A DNA stretch of 64,000 bases, from the NCBI RefSeq assembly GCF_030433715.1, contig NZ_JAROCC010000011.1, positions 1 through 64,000 on the forward strand. Reading direction: 5' to 3'. Both the position numbers and the translations under genes were made by a program. Source of the DNA: Sporosarcina highlanderae. Lineage in GTDB: Bacteria > Bacillota > Bacilli > Bacillales_A > Planococcaceae. Positions 27,343 to 36,320 of the stretch are shown in pieces. Numbering within the stretch: the stretch's first letter is position 1; every line of letters starts with the position of its first letter. Below the pieces are notes generated by a model that worked only from the letters and a program-made list of their open reading frames with translations, had not been told where the DNA came from and did no database searches.

Positions 27343-28275
27343 ATGGGAATTGGCAAGACTAAAGGAACAAGAAAAAGATTTCCTTTCCTTTTAGCAACAA
27401 TGAGAGGGATTTCCCAGGTGTTTCTCATCGGAAATTGGGTGACAGGCCTGCTCATATTGGCTGCAATCACAATTACCTCCTTTAAGCTTGGATTAATGGC
27501 GTTCCTTTCAGCAGCGATAGGAACGCTTTTTGGACGGTTAGGCGGTGGGCATCCGGTTAGTGTTGAACGCGGGTTGTATGGATATAATCCCATGTTGACA
27601 GGGATGGCGCTTTTTCTGTTTTTGGAAGGGCCAGTAAGCTGGGGGATTGCTCTATTTGGTGCGGCCGTTTCGGCTGCATTTACTGCTTCAGTAATGAGAT
27701 TTCTCCAGCCTGCTGGAATGCCCACCTTGACATTTCCTTATATCGTGACAACATGGCTATTGATGTTATCTTCATATAAATTCGAAGCATTTAAAGTGAC
27801 GGACAAATTAGTGCCGCAACATTTATCGGATTGGAAGCTGGAGATTGCGGGGGAAATCCATTGGTTAAGTGCCTTTCTTGACGGAGCTGGCCAAATTTTC
27901 TTTTTGCAGGGCATACTTGCCGGATTGCTACTCTTTTTAGGAATCTTCGTTGCCGATTGGAAGATGGGGCTTTATGCCATTGCCGGTAATTTCATCGGTA
28001 TGTTTACCGCATACATACTTGGAGGTGAACATACGCTCATCGATGCAGGGCTATACGGCTATAATGCCATTTTGACGGCACTCGCTGTCGGAGTCGTTTT
28101 TCGGGACGGGGCGAATCGGCTCTCACTATACAGTACGATGATCTCTTGCGTTTTGACTGTTGTGTTTATTGGAAGTGTCGATACCATTCTTTTGCCATTC
28201 GGGTTACCGGCCTTGACGATGCCGTTCGCTCTAAGCACTTCGATTTTTATAGGCGCAAGGTTGATGATGCGGTAG
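27343..28275 (+). CDS. Urea transporter (UT family)
   Basis: A 310-residue membrane protein with about ten hydrophobic segments in two homologous halves. The diagnostic duplicated motif appears as GLYGYNPMLTGMAL near residue 80 and GLYGYNAILTALAV near residue 238. UT proteins are channel-like facilitators for urea (sometimes ammonia or short amides). No urease genes are in the window. The ATG is behind AGGGGAG. The gene is probably monocistronic; no clear terminator was found after it. Confidence 0.9.
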   Translation: MGIGKTKGTRKRFPFLLATMRGISQVFLIGNWVTGLLILAAITITSFKLGLMAFLSAAIGTLFGRLGGGHPVSVERGLYGYNPMLTGMALFLFLEGPVSWGIALFGAAVSAAFTASVMRFLQPAGMPTLTFPYIVTTWLLMLSSYKFEAFKVTDKLVPQHLSDWKLEIAGEIHWLSAFLDGAGQIFFLQGILAGLLLFLGIFVADWKMGLYAIAGNFIGMFTAYILGGEHTLIDAGLYGYNAILTALAVGVVFRDGANRLSLYSTMISCVLTVVFIGSVDTILLPFGLPALTMPFALSTSIFIGARLMMR

Positions 28276-28508
28276 TTTGGTAAATTGTTTGAGTTCCTAT
28301 GGAACATACGAGTCGTACATCCCTGTTTTTATTATATTGTGTATATTTCTCATCTTTGCAATAGTTAATAATTGATAACAAGGTTAAGTAGTTGAGAAAC
28401 ACTATTGATTTTAAATCATGTTTTAGCTTGAATGATTGGAGATTCATGCTGTGTCACATACCTGTAACTATTGATATAAAAGGTTTTTGGTGAAATGAAG
28501 TGTATCTG

Positions 28509-28537
28509 TTGACAAAAACCTGTTTCTAAATGATAAT
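28509..28537 (+). promoter_or_regulatory. SigA promoter of ahpC
   Basis: TTGACA (28509-28514), a 17-base spacer, then TGATAAT with the -10 hexamer GATAAT at 28532-28537. A leader of about 115 bases follows, ending in the ribosome site AAGGAGG. Confidence 0.75.
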
Positions 28538-28547
28538 GAATATGTAA

Positions 28548-28562
28548 TTAGAATTATTATAG
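28548..28562 (+). promoter_or_regulatory. Putative PerR box of ahpC
   Basis: TTAGAATTATTATAG has two mismatches to the PerR consensus TTATAATNATTATAA and lies just after the expected start of transcription. Peroxide derepression of ahpCF by PerR is known in B. subtilis; here it is inferred from the site. Confidence 0.65.
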
Positions 28563-28659
28563 TTAAGCGGCAAGGATTACATCATTTTCATTGCTGGGGT
28601 TAGGTTGTGGAGAAATGACCTAAACTAACTATAAATAAACATCCAAGGAGGAATTTTTC

Positions 28660-29229
28660 ATGTCACTAATCGGAAAAGAAATACTACCATTTAAAGCGCA
28701 AGCTTACCATAGCGGTACTGGTGAGTTCATCGAGGTAACTGATGAGGACTTAAAAGGGAAATGGAGCATCGTTTGCTTCTACCCTGCAGACTTCACATTC
28801 GTTTGCCCGACTGAGCTTGGAGATCTTCAAGATCAATATGCAACTCTTAAAGGGCTTGGTGCTGAAGTTTATTCCGTTTCAACTGACACGCACTTCACGC
28901 ATAAAGCATGGCACGATCACTCTGAAACGATCAGCAAACTTGAGTATATTATGATCGGTGACCCTTCACAAACGATCTCCCGTAACTTTGATGTATTGGA
29001 CGAGGAGTCTGGTCTAGCAGATCGCGGAACATTCATCATTGATCCGGACGGCGTTGTTCAAACAGTTGAAATCAATGCTGGCGGAATTGGCCGTGACGCA
29101 AGCACGCTTGTCGATAAAATCAAAGCTGCACAATACGTACGCAACAATCCAGGTGAAGTTTGCCCTGCAAAATGGAAAGAAGGCGAAGAAACACTTAAGC
29201 CAAGCCTTGACCTTGTAGGTAAAATCTAA
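28660..29229 (+). CDS. ahpC: Alkyl hydroperoxide reductase subunit C (2-Cys peroxiredoxin)
   Basis: A 189-residue typical 2-Cys peroxiredoxin. The peroxidatic cysteine lies in [12 protein letters not shown] (Cys49) and the resolving cysteine in GEVCPAKW near residue 168. It reduces hydrogen peroxide, organic peroxides and peroxynitrite, and is recycled by AhpF encoded downstream. The strong AAGGAGG site and leader fit an abundant protein. It is followed by a terminator that should limit read-through to ahpF. Confidence 0.97.
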   Translation: MSLIGKEILPFKAQAYHSGTGEFIEVTDEDLKGKWSIVCFYPADFTFVCPTELGDLQDQYATLKGLGAEVYSVSTDTHFTHKAWHDHSETISKLEYIMIGDPSQTISRNFDVLDEESGLADRGTFIIDPDGVVQTVEINAGGIGRDASTLVDKIKAAQYVRNNPGEVCPAKWKEGEETLKPSLDLVGKI

Positions 29230-29249
29230 TTTTACTATTAACTGGATAA

Positions 29250-29291
29250 CAGGACGGCCCCTCCCTTTGAGGGAAAGGGGCCCCTTTGTTT
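29250..29291 (+). terminator. Attenuating terminator between ahpC and ahpF
   Basis: GGCCCCTCCCTTT and AAAGGGGCC form a GC-rich stem around GAGGG, followed by CCTTTGTTTT. With ahpF 150 bases further on in the same direction, partial termination would give excess AhpC. Confidence 0.75.
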
Positions 29292-29313
29292 TATTATGGT
29301 TATCGGTGGATGT

Positions 29314-29384
29314 CTTAGATTTTGAATCGAGACCAGTACAATACTGATCTCGCAATCGCTTCCTAAATTGATTCAAAATCTAAG
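29314..29384. repeat. Two-tier inverted repeat between ahpC and ahpF
   Basis: CTTAGATTTTGAATC (29314-29328) is the exact reverse complement of 29370-29384. Inside it, CGAGACCAGTA (29328-29338) pairs with TACTGATCTCG (29342-29352) except for two central bases. No T tract follows. It could be a regulatory RNA structure, an mRNA processing site or a small mobile palindrome. Confidence 0.7.
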
Positions 29385-29436
29385 GCGTTTAAGCCGAGTT
29401 ATATTTAGTTAAAGAAAAAGCCAAGGAGTAGATTAC

Positions 29437-30963
29437 ATGTTAGATGCAGATATAAGAGCACAATTGGCCCAGTATCTTGATTTGATGGAGGGCGATGTAC
29501 TGCTGAAAGTTAGCGTTGGGGAAGATAAAGTGTCGCGTGAAATGGCGTCACTTGTGGATGAATTGGCTACAATGTCATCCCGCATTCAAGTTGAATTGGT
29601 AGATTTGGAAAGAACGCCAAGCTTTAGTGTAAACCGTCCTGGAGAAGATACAGGAATTACTTTTGCCGGTATCCCGCTTGGACATGAGTTCACTTCATTG
29701 GTTCTTGCTTTATTGCAAGTGAGCGGTAGAGCTCCAAAAGTGGATGACAAAGTGATTAAGCAAGTGAAGGACATTAAAGATACTCTACATTTTGAATCAT
29801 ATATCAGTCTAAGCTGTCAAAACTGCCCTGAGGTTGTACAAGCACTCAACCTTATGAGTGTGTTGAATCCTAACATCACGCATACGATGATTGATGGGGC
29901 GGCATTTAAGGAAGAAGTTGAAAGCAAAAACATTCTGGCAGTTCCTACTGTGTACCTTAATGGCGAGCCCTTCACGAATGGTCGTAAGACGATTGAAGAG
30001 ATTCTTGCTGAACTCGGAAGCGGGCCGGATGCATCTGAATTTGCGGATAAAGATCCGTTTGATGTTCTTGTTGTCGGCGGTGGTCCGGCTGGTGCGAGCG
30101 CTGCAATTTACGCGGCTCGTAAAGGGATCCGCACAGGTATTGTTGCTGACCGTTTCGGTGGTCAAGTCCTTGACACGGCTGCAATCGAGAACTTCATTAG
30201 TGTGACTCACACGGAAGGACCGAAGCTTGCGGCAAGCCTTGAGGAGCACGTGAAAGAATATAATATCGACATTATGAACTTGCAACGTGCAAAACGTTTG
30301 GAGAAGAAAGATTTAATTGAGATTGAATTGGAAAACGGTGCTGTTCTGAAGAGTAAATCCGTGATCCTTTCAACAGGTGCAAGCTGGAGAAATATCGGAG
30401 TTCCTGGCGAAGCCGAATTTAGAAACAAAGGCATCGCTTACTGTGTACACTGCGACGGTCCATTATTCACGGGTAAAAAAGTTGCGGTTGTTGGCGGCGG
30501 AAACTCGGGAATCGAAGCGGCTATTGACCTTGCTGGTTATACTGAGCATGTAACTGTACTTGAATTCAACGATCAGTTGAAGGCGGATTCTGTTCTACAA
30601 GAACGTTTACGAAGCTTGTCTAATGTAACTGTCGTAACGAATGCTCAAACGAAAGAGATCACGGGAACAGATGTAGTGAATGGCGTTACGTATGTCGAAC
30701 GTGAAACTGGCGAAGAAAAGCATATTGAGATAGCGGGAATCTTCATCCAAATCGGTCTTGTGCCGAATACCGCTTGGCTCGGCGACTCGGTTGAGCGCAA
30801 CAAATTCGGTGAGATCATTGTTGATAATCGTGGCGCGACGAATGTCCCTGGTGTATTTGCAGCAGGGGACTGCACGGACAGCCCGTTCAAGCAAATCATC
30901 ATTTCCATGGGATCCGGCGCAACAGCTTCATTAGCTGCAGTTGATTATCTTGTAAGGAATTAA
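29437..30963 (+). CDS. ahpF: Alkyl hydroperoxide reductase subunit F
   Basis: A 508-residue flavoprotein disulfide reductase. The N-terminal tandem thioredoxin-fold region (1-195) has the CQNC redox pair (Cys127, Cys130). The FAD-binding GGGPAGASAAIYAARKG follows near residue 210. The second redox pair CVHCD lies near residue 340 and the NADH site GGGNSGIEAAI near 355. It passes electrons from NADH to AhpC. The ATG follows CAAGGAG. It probably shares the ahpC promoter through incomplete termination. Confidence 0.97.
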   Translation: MLDADIRAQLAQYLDLMEGDVLLKVSVGEDKVSREMASLVDELATMSSRIQVELVDLERTPSFSVNRPGEDTGITFAGIPLGHEFTSLVLALLQVSGRAPKVDDKVIKQVKDIKDTLHFESYISLSCQNCPEVVQALNLMSVLNPNITHTMIDGAAFKEEVESKNILAVPTVYLNGEPFTNGRKTIEEILAELGSGPDASEFADKDPFDVLVVGGGPAGASAAIYAARKGIRTGIVADRFGGQVLDTAAIENFISVTHTEGPKLAASLEEHVKEYNIDIMNLQRAKRLEKKDLIEIELENGAVLKSKSVILSTGASWRNIGVPGEAEFRNKGIAYCVHCDGPLFTGKKVAVVGGGNSGIEAAIDLAGYTEHVTVLEFNDQLKADSVLQERLRSLSNVTVVTNAQTKEITGTDVVNGVTYVERETGEEKHIEIAGIFIQIGLVPNTAWLGDSVERNKFGEIIVDNRGATNVPGVFAAGDCTDSPFKQIIISMGSGATASLAAVDYLVRN

Positions 30964-30972
30964 TTGAAAACA

Positions 30973-31006
30973 CCAACCAACCGGTTATTGCCGGTTGGTT
31001 TTTTTA
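30973..31006 (+). terminator. Terminator of ahpCF
   Basis: AACCAACCGG pairs with CCGGTTGGTT around TTATTG, followed by a run of seven T. Confidence 0.95.
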
Positions 31007-31155
31007 CGTCATTTTAATTATATCTGTCAATGATCGATTTTAGTTAGGAATAGTTTGGTGAGAACAGGGAAGTGAAAAACGACTTCTGCTATTTGTTGTT
31101 CTGAATGGCAGACACCTGATTTAGGCAGTGGACATAGGATAAGGAGATTAGGATA

Positions 31156-31713
31156 ATGAAAGGAATGAGAACAATTTATAGTTACCCTACTATGATTCCT
31201 TACTACCTTGTCCCAATGACCATGCCCCAAGGGATACCCGTTCAATGGTCACAGCCAAACACTCAATGGCAAGTGGGCAGTAATATGTCGTTTCCCTTGC
31301 AAGATTTTGGACCAAACCCATTTGTTGTTAATATGATGGCGGCAGCAATTCAAAACAATAATTATCGAACTGCATTGTGGACCGGGAAACACTTCCAAAT
31401 AACAGTGATGAGCATCAATGTCGGGGACGATATAGGTTTGGAAGTCCATCCGGATACAGACCAGCTCATATATATTGAACAAGGCCAGGGGCTTGTTCAA
31501 ATGGGGCCAAGTAAGGACAATCTGAATTTCGTTCGAAATGCAACCGTGAATACTGCGATAGTGGTGCCGGCCGGAACATGGCATAATGTTACAAATAAAG
31601 GCCCTACTCCATTGAAATTGTTTATACTTTACGCGCCTCCTCAACATCCATTTGGTACTGTTCATGCGACAAAAGCGATAGCTGAGGAAGAAGAAAAGGG
31701 ATACGGTCATTGA
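31156..31713 (+). CDS. Cupin-domain protein
   Basis: 185 residues. The N-terminal 45 residues are rich in Pro, Tyr, Met and Gln, then a single cupin barrel shows GLEVHPDTDQLIYIEQGQG and a second motif with PAGTWHNVTN, which together supply the usual metal ligands. It resembles small cupins found in spore-forming Bacillales; the low-complexity start is unlike cytoplasmic cupins and recalls coat proteins, but that is a guess. The reaction is unknown. The ATG follows AAGGAG. It is followed by a palindromic repeat carrying a terminator stem. Confidence 0.82.
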   Translation: MKGMRTIYSYPTMIPYYLVPMTMPQGIPVQWSQPNTQWQVGSNMSFPLQDFGPNPFVVNMMAAAIQNNNYRTALWTGKHFQITVMSINVGDDIGLEVHPDTDQLIYIEQGQGLVQMGPSKDNLNFVRNATVNTAIVVPAGTWHNVTNKGPTPLKLFILYAPPQHPFGTVHATKAIAEEEEKGYGH

Positions 31714-31751
31714 AAGTCATTGCACCCAATCTACTTTGCTTGGGTTGTTTA

Positions 31752-31886
31752 GGTACCCAAGTAGTCACTATTTAGATCATACTCTACATTTGTATGAAAT
31801 AAATGATGAAGCCAACCAAATCTTTGGTTGGCTCTTCTTGTCTTTATATGACTACCTTTGCATAAATGACTGTTTGCACAGGCAAC
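31752..31886. repeat. Palindromic MITE-like repeat, copy 3, between cupin and DinB genes
   Basis: The left end AGGTACC (31751-31757) and right end GCACAGGCAAC (31876-31886) are degenerate forms of the GGTRCCTGTGCA ends. The body parallels copy 1: CACTATT, CTACA.TTG, ATGAAATAAATGA, then a perfect stem GAAGCCAACCAAA / TTTGGTTGGCTC followed by TTCTTGTCTTT. It fills the whole gap between two convergent genes and probably provides their terminator. Confidence 0.72.
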
Positions 31887-31891
31887 TGCTG

Positions 31892-32395
31892 TTACACTGT
31901 TGGGACAGGTGCGCCGAATGATGCCCATTCTTCCCGCGCTGGGCCGTATACGCCAATTACACGCAGTCCGGCTTGGCGCATGAGTACTGTCATTTGCCCG
32001 CGATGGTGCGTTTGATGAGCTGTTAAAATACCGAGTACAGTGCCGTTTGACCATTGTTGTCCGTACATCTCTTTTTGTTCCGCAAGGGATTCGTCCGTCC
32101 ATTGTTCTTTGATTGTAGCAATCATCGCCTCATTGGAAGTACGATAAGCCTCAGCAATTTCAGCTGCAGTTATAGGTACCGGCAAATTGTGATCCGCTGC
32201 TTCAAACTTAAGTCCTGTGCGCGACATCATTTCACCAAGTGATGTCACAATATGCCAAGCGATGCGACCAAGTGTGCGATCTTCAGGAGTAACCTCCGTA
32301 CTGAGTGATTCATCCGTTAAATTATCCAGTAATTTCTGTGTCGAATTACCTTCATGCTCCCAATGAATAAGGAAACTTTCAATTGTTGAAAACAT
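31892..32395 (-). CDS. DinB-family protein
   Basis: A 167-residue four-helix-bundle protein of the DinB/YfiT family. The metal-binding triad is visible as His48 (IAWHIV) and His127/His131 (TAHQTHHRGQ). Family members include bacillithiol or mycothiol transferases and many of unknown role; thiol S-transfer is a family-based suggestion only. It is monocistronic, with AAGGGGGA before the ATG. Confidence 0.88.
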   Translation of the reverse strand: MFSTIESFLIHWEHEGNSTQKLLDNLTDESLSTEVTPEDRTLGRIAWHIVTSLGEMMSRTGLKFEAADHNLPVPITAAEIAEAYRTSNEAMIATIKEQWTDESLAEQKEMYGQQWSNGTVLGILTAHQTHHRGQMTVLMRQAGLRVIGVYGPAREEWASFGAPVPTV

Positions 32396-32502
32396 AATAA
32401 GATCCCCCTTTTTTCCGTCTCTCGTTAATTCGTGAAATGTTTATCAAACTCCTTCCTTCATTCTATTTTTCACTCTAAAAGTAAAAATAATATTTTAATA
32501 AG

Positions 32503-32538
32503 AAAACAGGACCTCTCGGAATAGAAGTGTCCTGTTTT
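32503..32538. terminator. Isolated terminator-like hairpin
   Basis: AAACAGGAC pairs with GTCCTGTTT around CTCTCGGAATAGAAGT, followed by TTTAGG. It lies between divergent dinB and the response-regulator gene, so no annotated transcript ends here. It may insulate the two-component genes from upstream transcription or end an unseen short RNA. Confidence 0.5.
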
Positions 32539-32630
32539 TAGGCTGGGAACATAGGTTACCTATGATACAATCAGGATAAATGGAAGTCTGCTAATTGTAT
32601 TTCATTTCAGGCATAGGGGAGGGAAGGGAA

Positions 32631-33305
32631 ATGTTTACCGTGTTAGTTGTGGAAGATGAGGTGAAGATTCGTTCGATTATTGCAACAGAATTGCAAAACT
32701 GGGGATATGCGGTCCATGTTGTAGAAGATTTCCGTCAAGTAGAAGAATCGTTCCTCACAGTGAAACCGAATCTTGTCCTGCTTGATATTAATTTACCTTA
32801 TATGAACGGATTTTATTGGTGCGAACGAATTAGGCGGCATTCAAATGTGCCAATCGTCTTCCTCTCATCCCGAACGGAGACGGTGGACATGATGATGGCG
32901 CTAAATATGGGGGGAGACGACTTTGTACAAAAACCATTCTCGATGGAGATGCTCCTAACAAAAATCCATGCACTCTTGAGAAGGACATATACCTACCAAC
33001 AAGCGGATACCGATCTACTTACACATCGCGATTTAACGCTTAATGTAAAGAGGGCGGCTCTTTCCACTCGTGAAGGTGAAATAGAATTAACGAAAAATGA
33101 ATTCCGCATCCTATGTGTTCTTCTTGAACGTAAAAGTGAAATTGTTCCGCGCGATGAATTGATAACAGCCTTATGGGAGGATGAAAATTTCATCGATGAC
33201 AACACGCTCACTGTCAACATAAACCGATTGCGCCGAAAATTAGGTGAATATGGAATGGAAGGATACATTCAAACGAAAAAAGGACAAGGGTATATACTCT
33301 CATGA
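32631..33305 (+). CDS. OmpR-family response regulator, Bce type
   Basis: 224 residues: a receiver domain with phospho-acceptor Asp52 (NLVLLDINLPYMNG) and a C-terminal winged helix (about 130-222). The ATG at 32631 follows GGGAGGGAAGGG. It overlaps the kinase start by four bases (ATGA). With the kinase and the convergent ABC transporter it forms a BceRS-BceAB-like module, in which the transporter senses cell-wall-active peptides and the regulator induces the transporter. Confidence 0.93.
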   Translation: MFTVLVVEDEVKIRSIIATELQNWGYAVHVVEDFRQVEESFLTVKPNLVLLDINLPYMNGFYWCERIRRHSNVPIVFLSSRTETVDMMMALNMGGDDFVQKPFSMEMLLTKIHALLRRTYTYQQADTDLLTHRDLTLNVKRAALSTREGEIELTKNEFRILCVLLERKSEIVPRDELITALWEDENFIDDNTLTVNINRLRRKLGEYGMEGYIQTKKGQGYILS

Positions 33306-34327
33306 GTGCTTCATTTAACCAATACATCCGCTTCCAAAAGCGCCTGATCATCCTGTATGCAGGTATCATGTCGTTCGTCACAATTATGCTCTATGTCGAG
33401 CCAAGTATGTCCATCCATTTTTCCAATATCCTTTATATCCATGTCATTTCACTTTTTTTCCTTATTACTTATTTGGCAATCGATTATTATATTATTGCCA
33501 AGCATCATAAGGAGATTAGTTCTCGTTATAGCAACGGATTGTTTATACAGGACGGGATAGGAGCCGCACAAACATACGAACAGCAATTGTATGTAGAATT
33601 GCTCCAATCAGTAAACGATGCGCATCAGCAACAATTGACCTCCATAATTCGCGATAAAAAGGAATCAATGGAATTCATGACGACATGGTTCCATGATATT
33701 AAAACACCAATAGCAATTAGTAAATTGATAATGGAGCAAGCGAAGGGAAGCCCGGAAAACGAGAGTATCCAAGAAGAAATCTCGCGCATTGAAAGAAGTG
33801 TCAATCAGGCCCTTTACTTCACAAGAACCGACCATTTCGCAAGGGATTATTTCATCTCAAGGGCGAAACTTGATATAATCGTCAAATCTGTCGTTAAGAA
33901 GTTTGCAAAGGAGTTCATTAAACGGAAGATAAAAGTTGACCTTCACATTCAAACCGTGGTCATTGAAACGGACATTAAATGGCTCGTCTATTCGCTATCT
34001 GAATTCGTCTCCAATGCACTGAAGTATTCAGAGGACGGGGGGACAATTACATTCATTACCGAGGATGATACCAATGAGGTTAGATTAAAAATAAAAGACC
34101 ATGGCATTGGCATCCCGGAACATGATATAGGCCGTGTCTTTGAACTAGGTTTCACCGGGACGAATGGCCGTGTTAACAATAAATCAACCGGAATCGGTTT
34201 GTATATCGCGAAAAAAATCATAGACAAGATTGGCCATAGGGTAACAATCTCTTCTACGATAAATATGTATACAGTTATAACTGTCCATTTCCCAAAAGGC
34301 GATGATTATTATGCCATAGTACAATAA
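33302..34327 (+). CDS. Intramembrane-sensing histidine kinase, Bce type
   Basis: 341 residues. Two membrane helices (about 15-32 and 45-65) with hardly any extracellular loop mark an intramembrane-sensing kinase. The phosphorylated His131 is in TWFHDIKTP. The N box is SEFVSNALKYS, and the G boxes are KDHGIGIP and STGIGLYIAKK. Such kinases depend on the partner BceB-type permease for signal detection; the candidate partner lies convergently just downstream. Confidence 0.93.
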   Translation: MSASFNQYIRFQKRLIILYAGIMSFVTIMLYVEPSMSIHFSNILYIHVISLFFLITYLAIDYYIIAKHHKEISSRYSNGLFIQDGIGAAQTYEQQLYVELLQSVNDAHQQQLTSIIRDKKESMEFMTTWFHDIKTPIAISKLIMEQAKGSPENESIQEEISRIERSVNQALYFTRTDHFARDYFISRAKLDIIVKSVVKKFAKEFIKRKIKVDLHIQTVVIETDIKWLVYSLSEFVSNALKYSEDGGTITFITEDDTNEVRLKIKDHGIGIPEHDIGRVFELGFTGTNGRVNNKSTGIGLYIAKKIIDKIGHRVTISSTINMYTVITVHFPKGDDYYAIVQ

Positions 34328-34354
34328 ACGGGAAAGGCGAGCCCCTCCCGTTTA
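34325..34354. terminator. Bidirectional terminator between kinase and permease genes
   Basis: AAACGGGA pairs with TCCCGTTT around AAGGCGAGCCCC, flanked by A- and T-rich bases. It serves the convergent kinase and BceB-like genes. Confidence 0.7.
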
Positions 34355-34355
34355 T

Positions 34356-36320
34356 TCATGAATTCACCAGTTTATTTGCAGTTGAAACGGTCAAATGGTA
34401 ATAAAGTCCATATAGACATGTATACACAAGGACACTGATTGAAACAGGATAGATGAAATTGATATCCATAACATTAGAGAGTGCTGCAAGGATGGTGCAA
34501 CTATGTGCAATCCCTACAAGGAGAGGGAGAAGGAATAAAAGAAATGTTTGTCTTGCAATCAGCACCTTTACCTTCTTCCGGCTCAGTCCGATTTTACGTA
34601 AAATTTCGTAACGCTTTCGATCCTCCGCTGCCTCCGTCAATGTTTTGAAATAAATAACACTGCCCGTTGCCACTAAAAAAACAAGCCCCATGAAGCCGAA
34701 CAGGAAGATGAGCAGGCCGTATATGGATTGCGCTGTTTGATAACTTTCCGAAAAACTATAGAAGCCCTTATCCGGCTCGAACCACTCCGATTCCGTCCCG
34801 TTCCATTCATAGACGGATTTCAAGTCGGCTGTCAATCGACCGGATTCCTTCTGATTATCGACCTTTATGACCCGGGTCGTATGAATCGCACCACCTTTTT
34901 TCAAATATTCATATATACCATCATTCACAATCAATACGGATGGCTGTACATTGTATGAAAAGAGTGTTTCCACTTTATTGCCGATAATATGAAATGGAAG
35001 CTCCCCTTCTGGACTGATAAGTGATAACCTACTGCCGACATTCTCATCCTTCTTTTGTGAACCGATGAAATTCCTTCCCAATATGACTGTTTCATTTTCT
35101 CCTTGGATAGTATCTATTGGAGCCCGTCCAAGTTTTCCAGCCAGCAAATTATATGTTGAAATTGACAGCACCGAGAAAGAGTCTCGGTAATAAAGAAAGC
35201 CGCCCGGCACTGAGTCAAGCCCATTTGCCGACCCTAAAACTACCAAATACTCGAATGTTTCATCAAAGATGACCGCATGCTCCTTGTGGGTTTCAAGAAT
35301 CTTTGTCATTTCATTATCGGTAAGATCCGACTGCGCGCCGAACTGATAACTAAACGGTACATGATCCTCAAGTGTTTGCAGTGTATTAAAGTAAATTGTA
35401 TAAGCAAAACCAAATGCTACGAGTGTTACTCCATTCAGCACGGAAATGATAGTTAAAAGCAGACCGTTGCTGCGTAGCCGACTTTTCAATTGTGTGAGCG
35501 TCAACAAGTTCTTCCAGCGTTGATAGGATTTTTTCCTTTTCTGCCATATATGAACGAGAAATCCGCTGCCTGTATGAAAAAGCAAATAGGAACCGATGAC
35601 AAGGACAGCCAAAATCATCGTGAAATTCCTACCGAAATGATCGGTCCAGCTTTTTGATTCGGATGCATGTAAAAGGCTCCAATACCCGAAGCCGATCAAC
35701 ACGACCGCAAGCACTGCAAGAATGTAAGACGGCTTCCATTGTTGCTGCATCTTTTGTTTCGCTTGAAACAACTCTATTAAGTTAAAACGGTAGGCGATCA
35801 AATAGCCTTGGATTGATGTAATGGACATGATGAATAGGAAAACAAGCGCAGTCTGTATGATGGCCGCCGGCTGTATGGAGAAATGAACAACCAATGAAAA
35901 TCCCATCACCTTGAGTAAAATCATACTAAAGAATGTTGAGAATAATTGTCCAAGCCCGATACCAATGACTAACGCGAGAACGCCCAATGACATATTCTCG
36001 TAAAATAACATTTTCCCGATTTCCTTTTTCGTACCGCCTACTAATGAATAAAGCCCAATCTCCTGCTTACGGTTTGTAATGAAGAATGCATTGGAATACC
36101 AGACAAACACCATGATGAACAAAGATAGAAAAACTGAAACGATTGTCAAAAGAGGACCCATTTTATCTTCCCGTGCAAATGCCTCGCTGATTTGCTCATT
36201 GTACTGCAATGAAACGAATGTGAAATAAATGAGAACACTAAAGGTGAGGGAAGCGATGTAAATAAAATACTTCTGGATATTATATTTTATGTTCTTGAAG
36301 ACGACATCATATAATGTCAT
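34356..36320 (-). CDS. BceB-type ABC transporter permease
   Basis: A 654-residue permease with about ten membrane helices in the BceB layout: one helix, an FtsX core of three, more helices, a large extracellular domain of about 200 residues (roughly 315-520) and a C-terminal FtsX core (residues about 525-645). The large external domain senses peptide antibiotics bound to lipid II-cycle intermediates in characterised systems. The start overlaps the end of the ATPase gene by 14 bases. Peptide resistance is inferred from family. Confidence 0.92.
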   Translation of the reverse strand: MTLYDVVFKNIKYNIQKYFIYIASLTFSVLIYFTFVSLQYNEQISEAFAREDKMGPLLTIVSVFLSLFIMVFVWYSNAFFITNRKQEIGLYSLVGGTKKEIGKMLFYENMSLGVLALVIGIGLGQLFSTFFSMILLKVMGFSLVVHFSIQPAAIIQTALVFLFIMSITSIQGYLIAYRFNLIELFQAKQKMQQQWKPSYILAVLAVVLIGFGYWSLLHASESKSWTDHFGRNFTMILAVLVIGSYLLFHTGSGFLVHIWQKRKKSYQRWKNLLTLTQLKSRLRSNGLLLTIISVLNGVTLVAFGFAYTIYFNTLQTLEDHVPFSYQFGAQSDLTDNEMTKILETHKEHAVIFDETFEYLVVLGSANGLDSVPGGFLYYRDSFSVLSISTYNLLAGKLGRAPIDTIQGENETVILGRNFIGSQKKDENVGSRLSLISPEGELPFHIIGNKVETLFSYNVQPSVLIVNDGIYEYLKKGGAIHTTRVIKVDNQKESGRLTADLKSVYEWNGTESEWFEPDKGFYSFSESYQTAQSIYGLLIFLFGFMGLVFLVATGSVIYFKTLTEAAEDRKRYEILRKIGLSRKKVKVLIARQTFLLFLLPLLVGIAHSCTILAALSNVMDINFIYPVSISVLVYTCLYGLYYHLTVSTANKLVNS

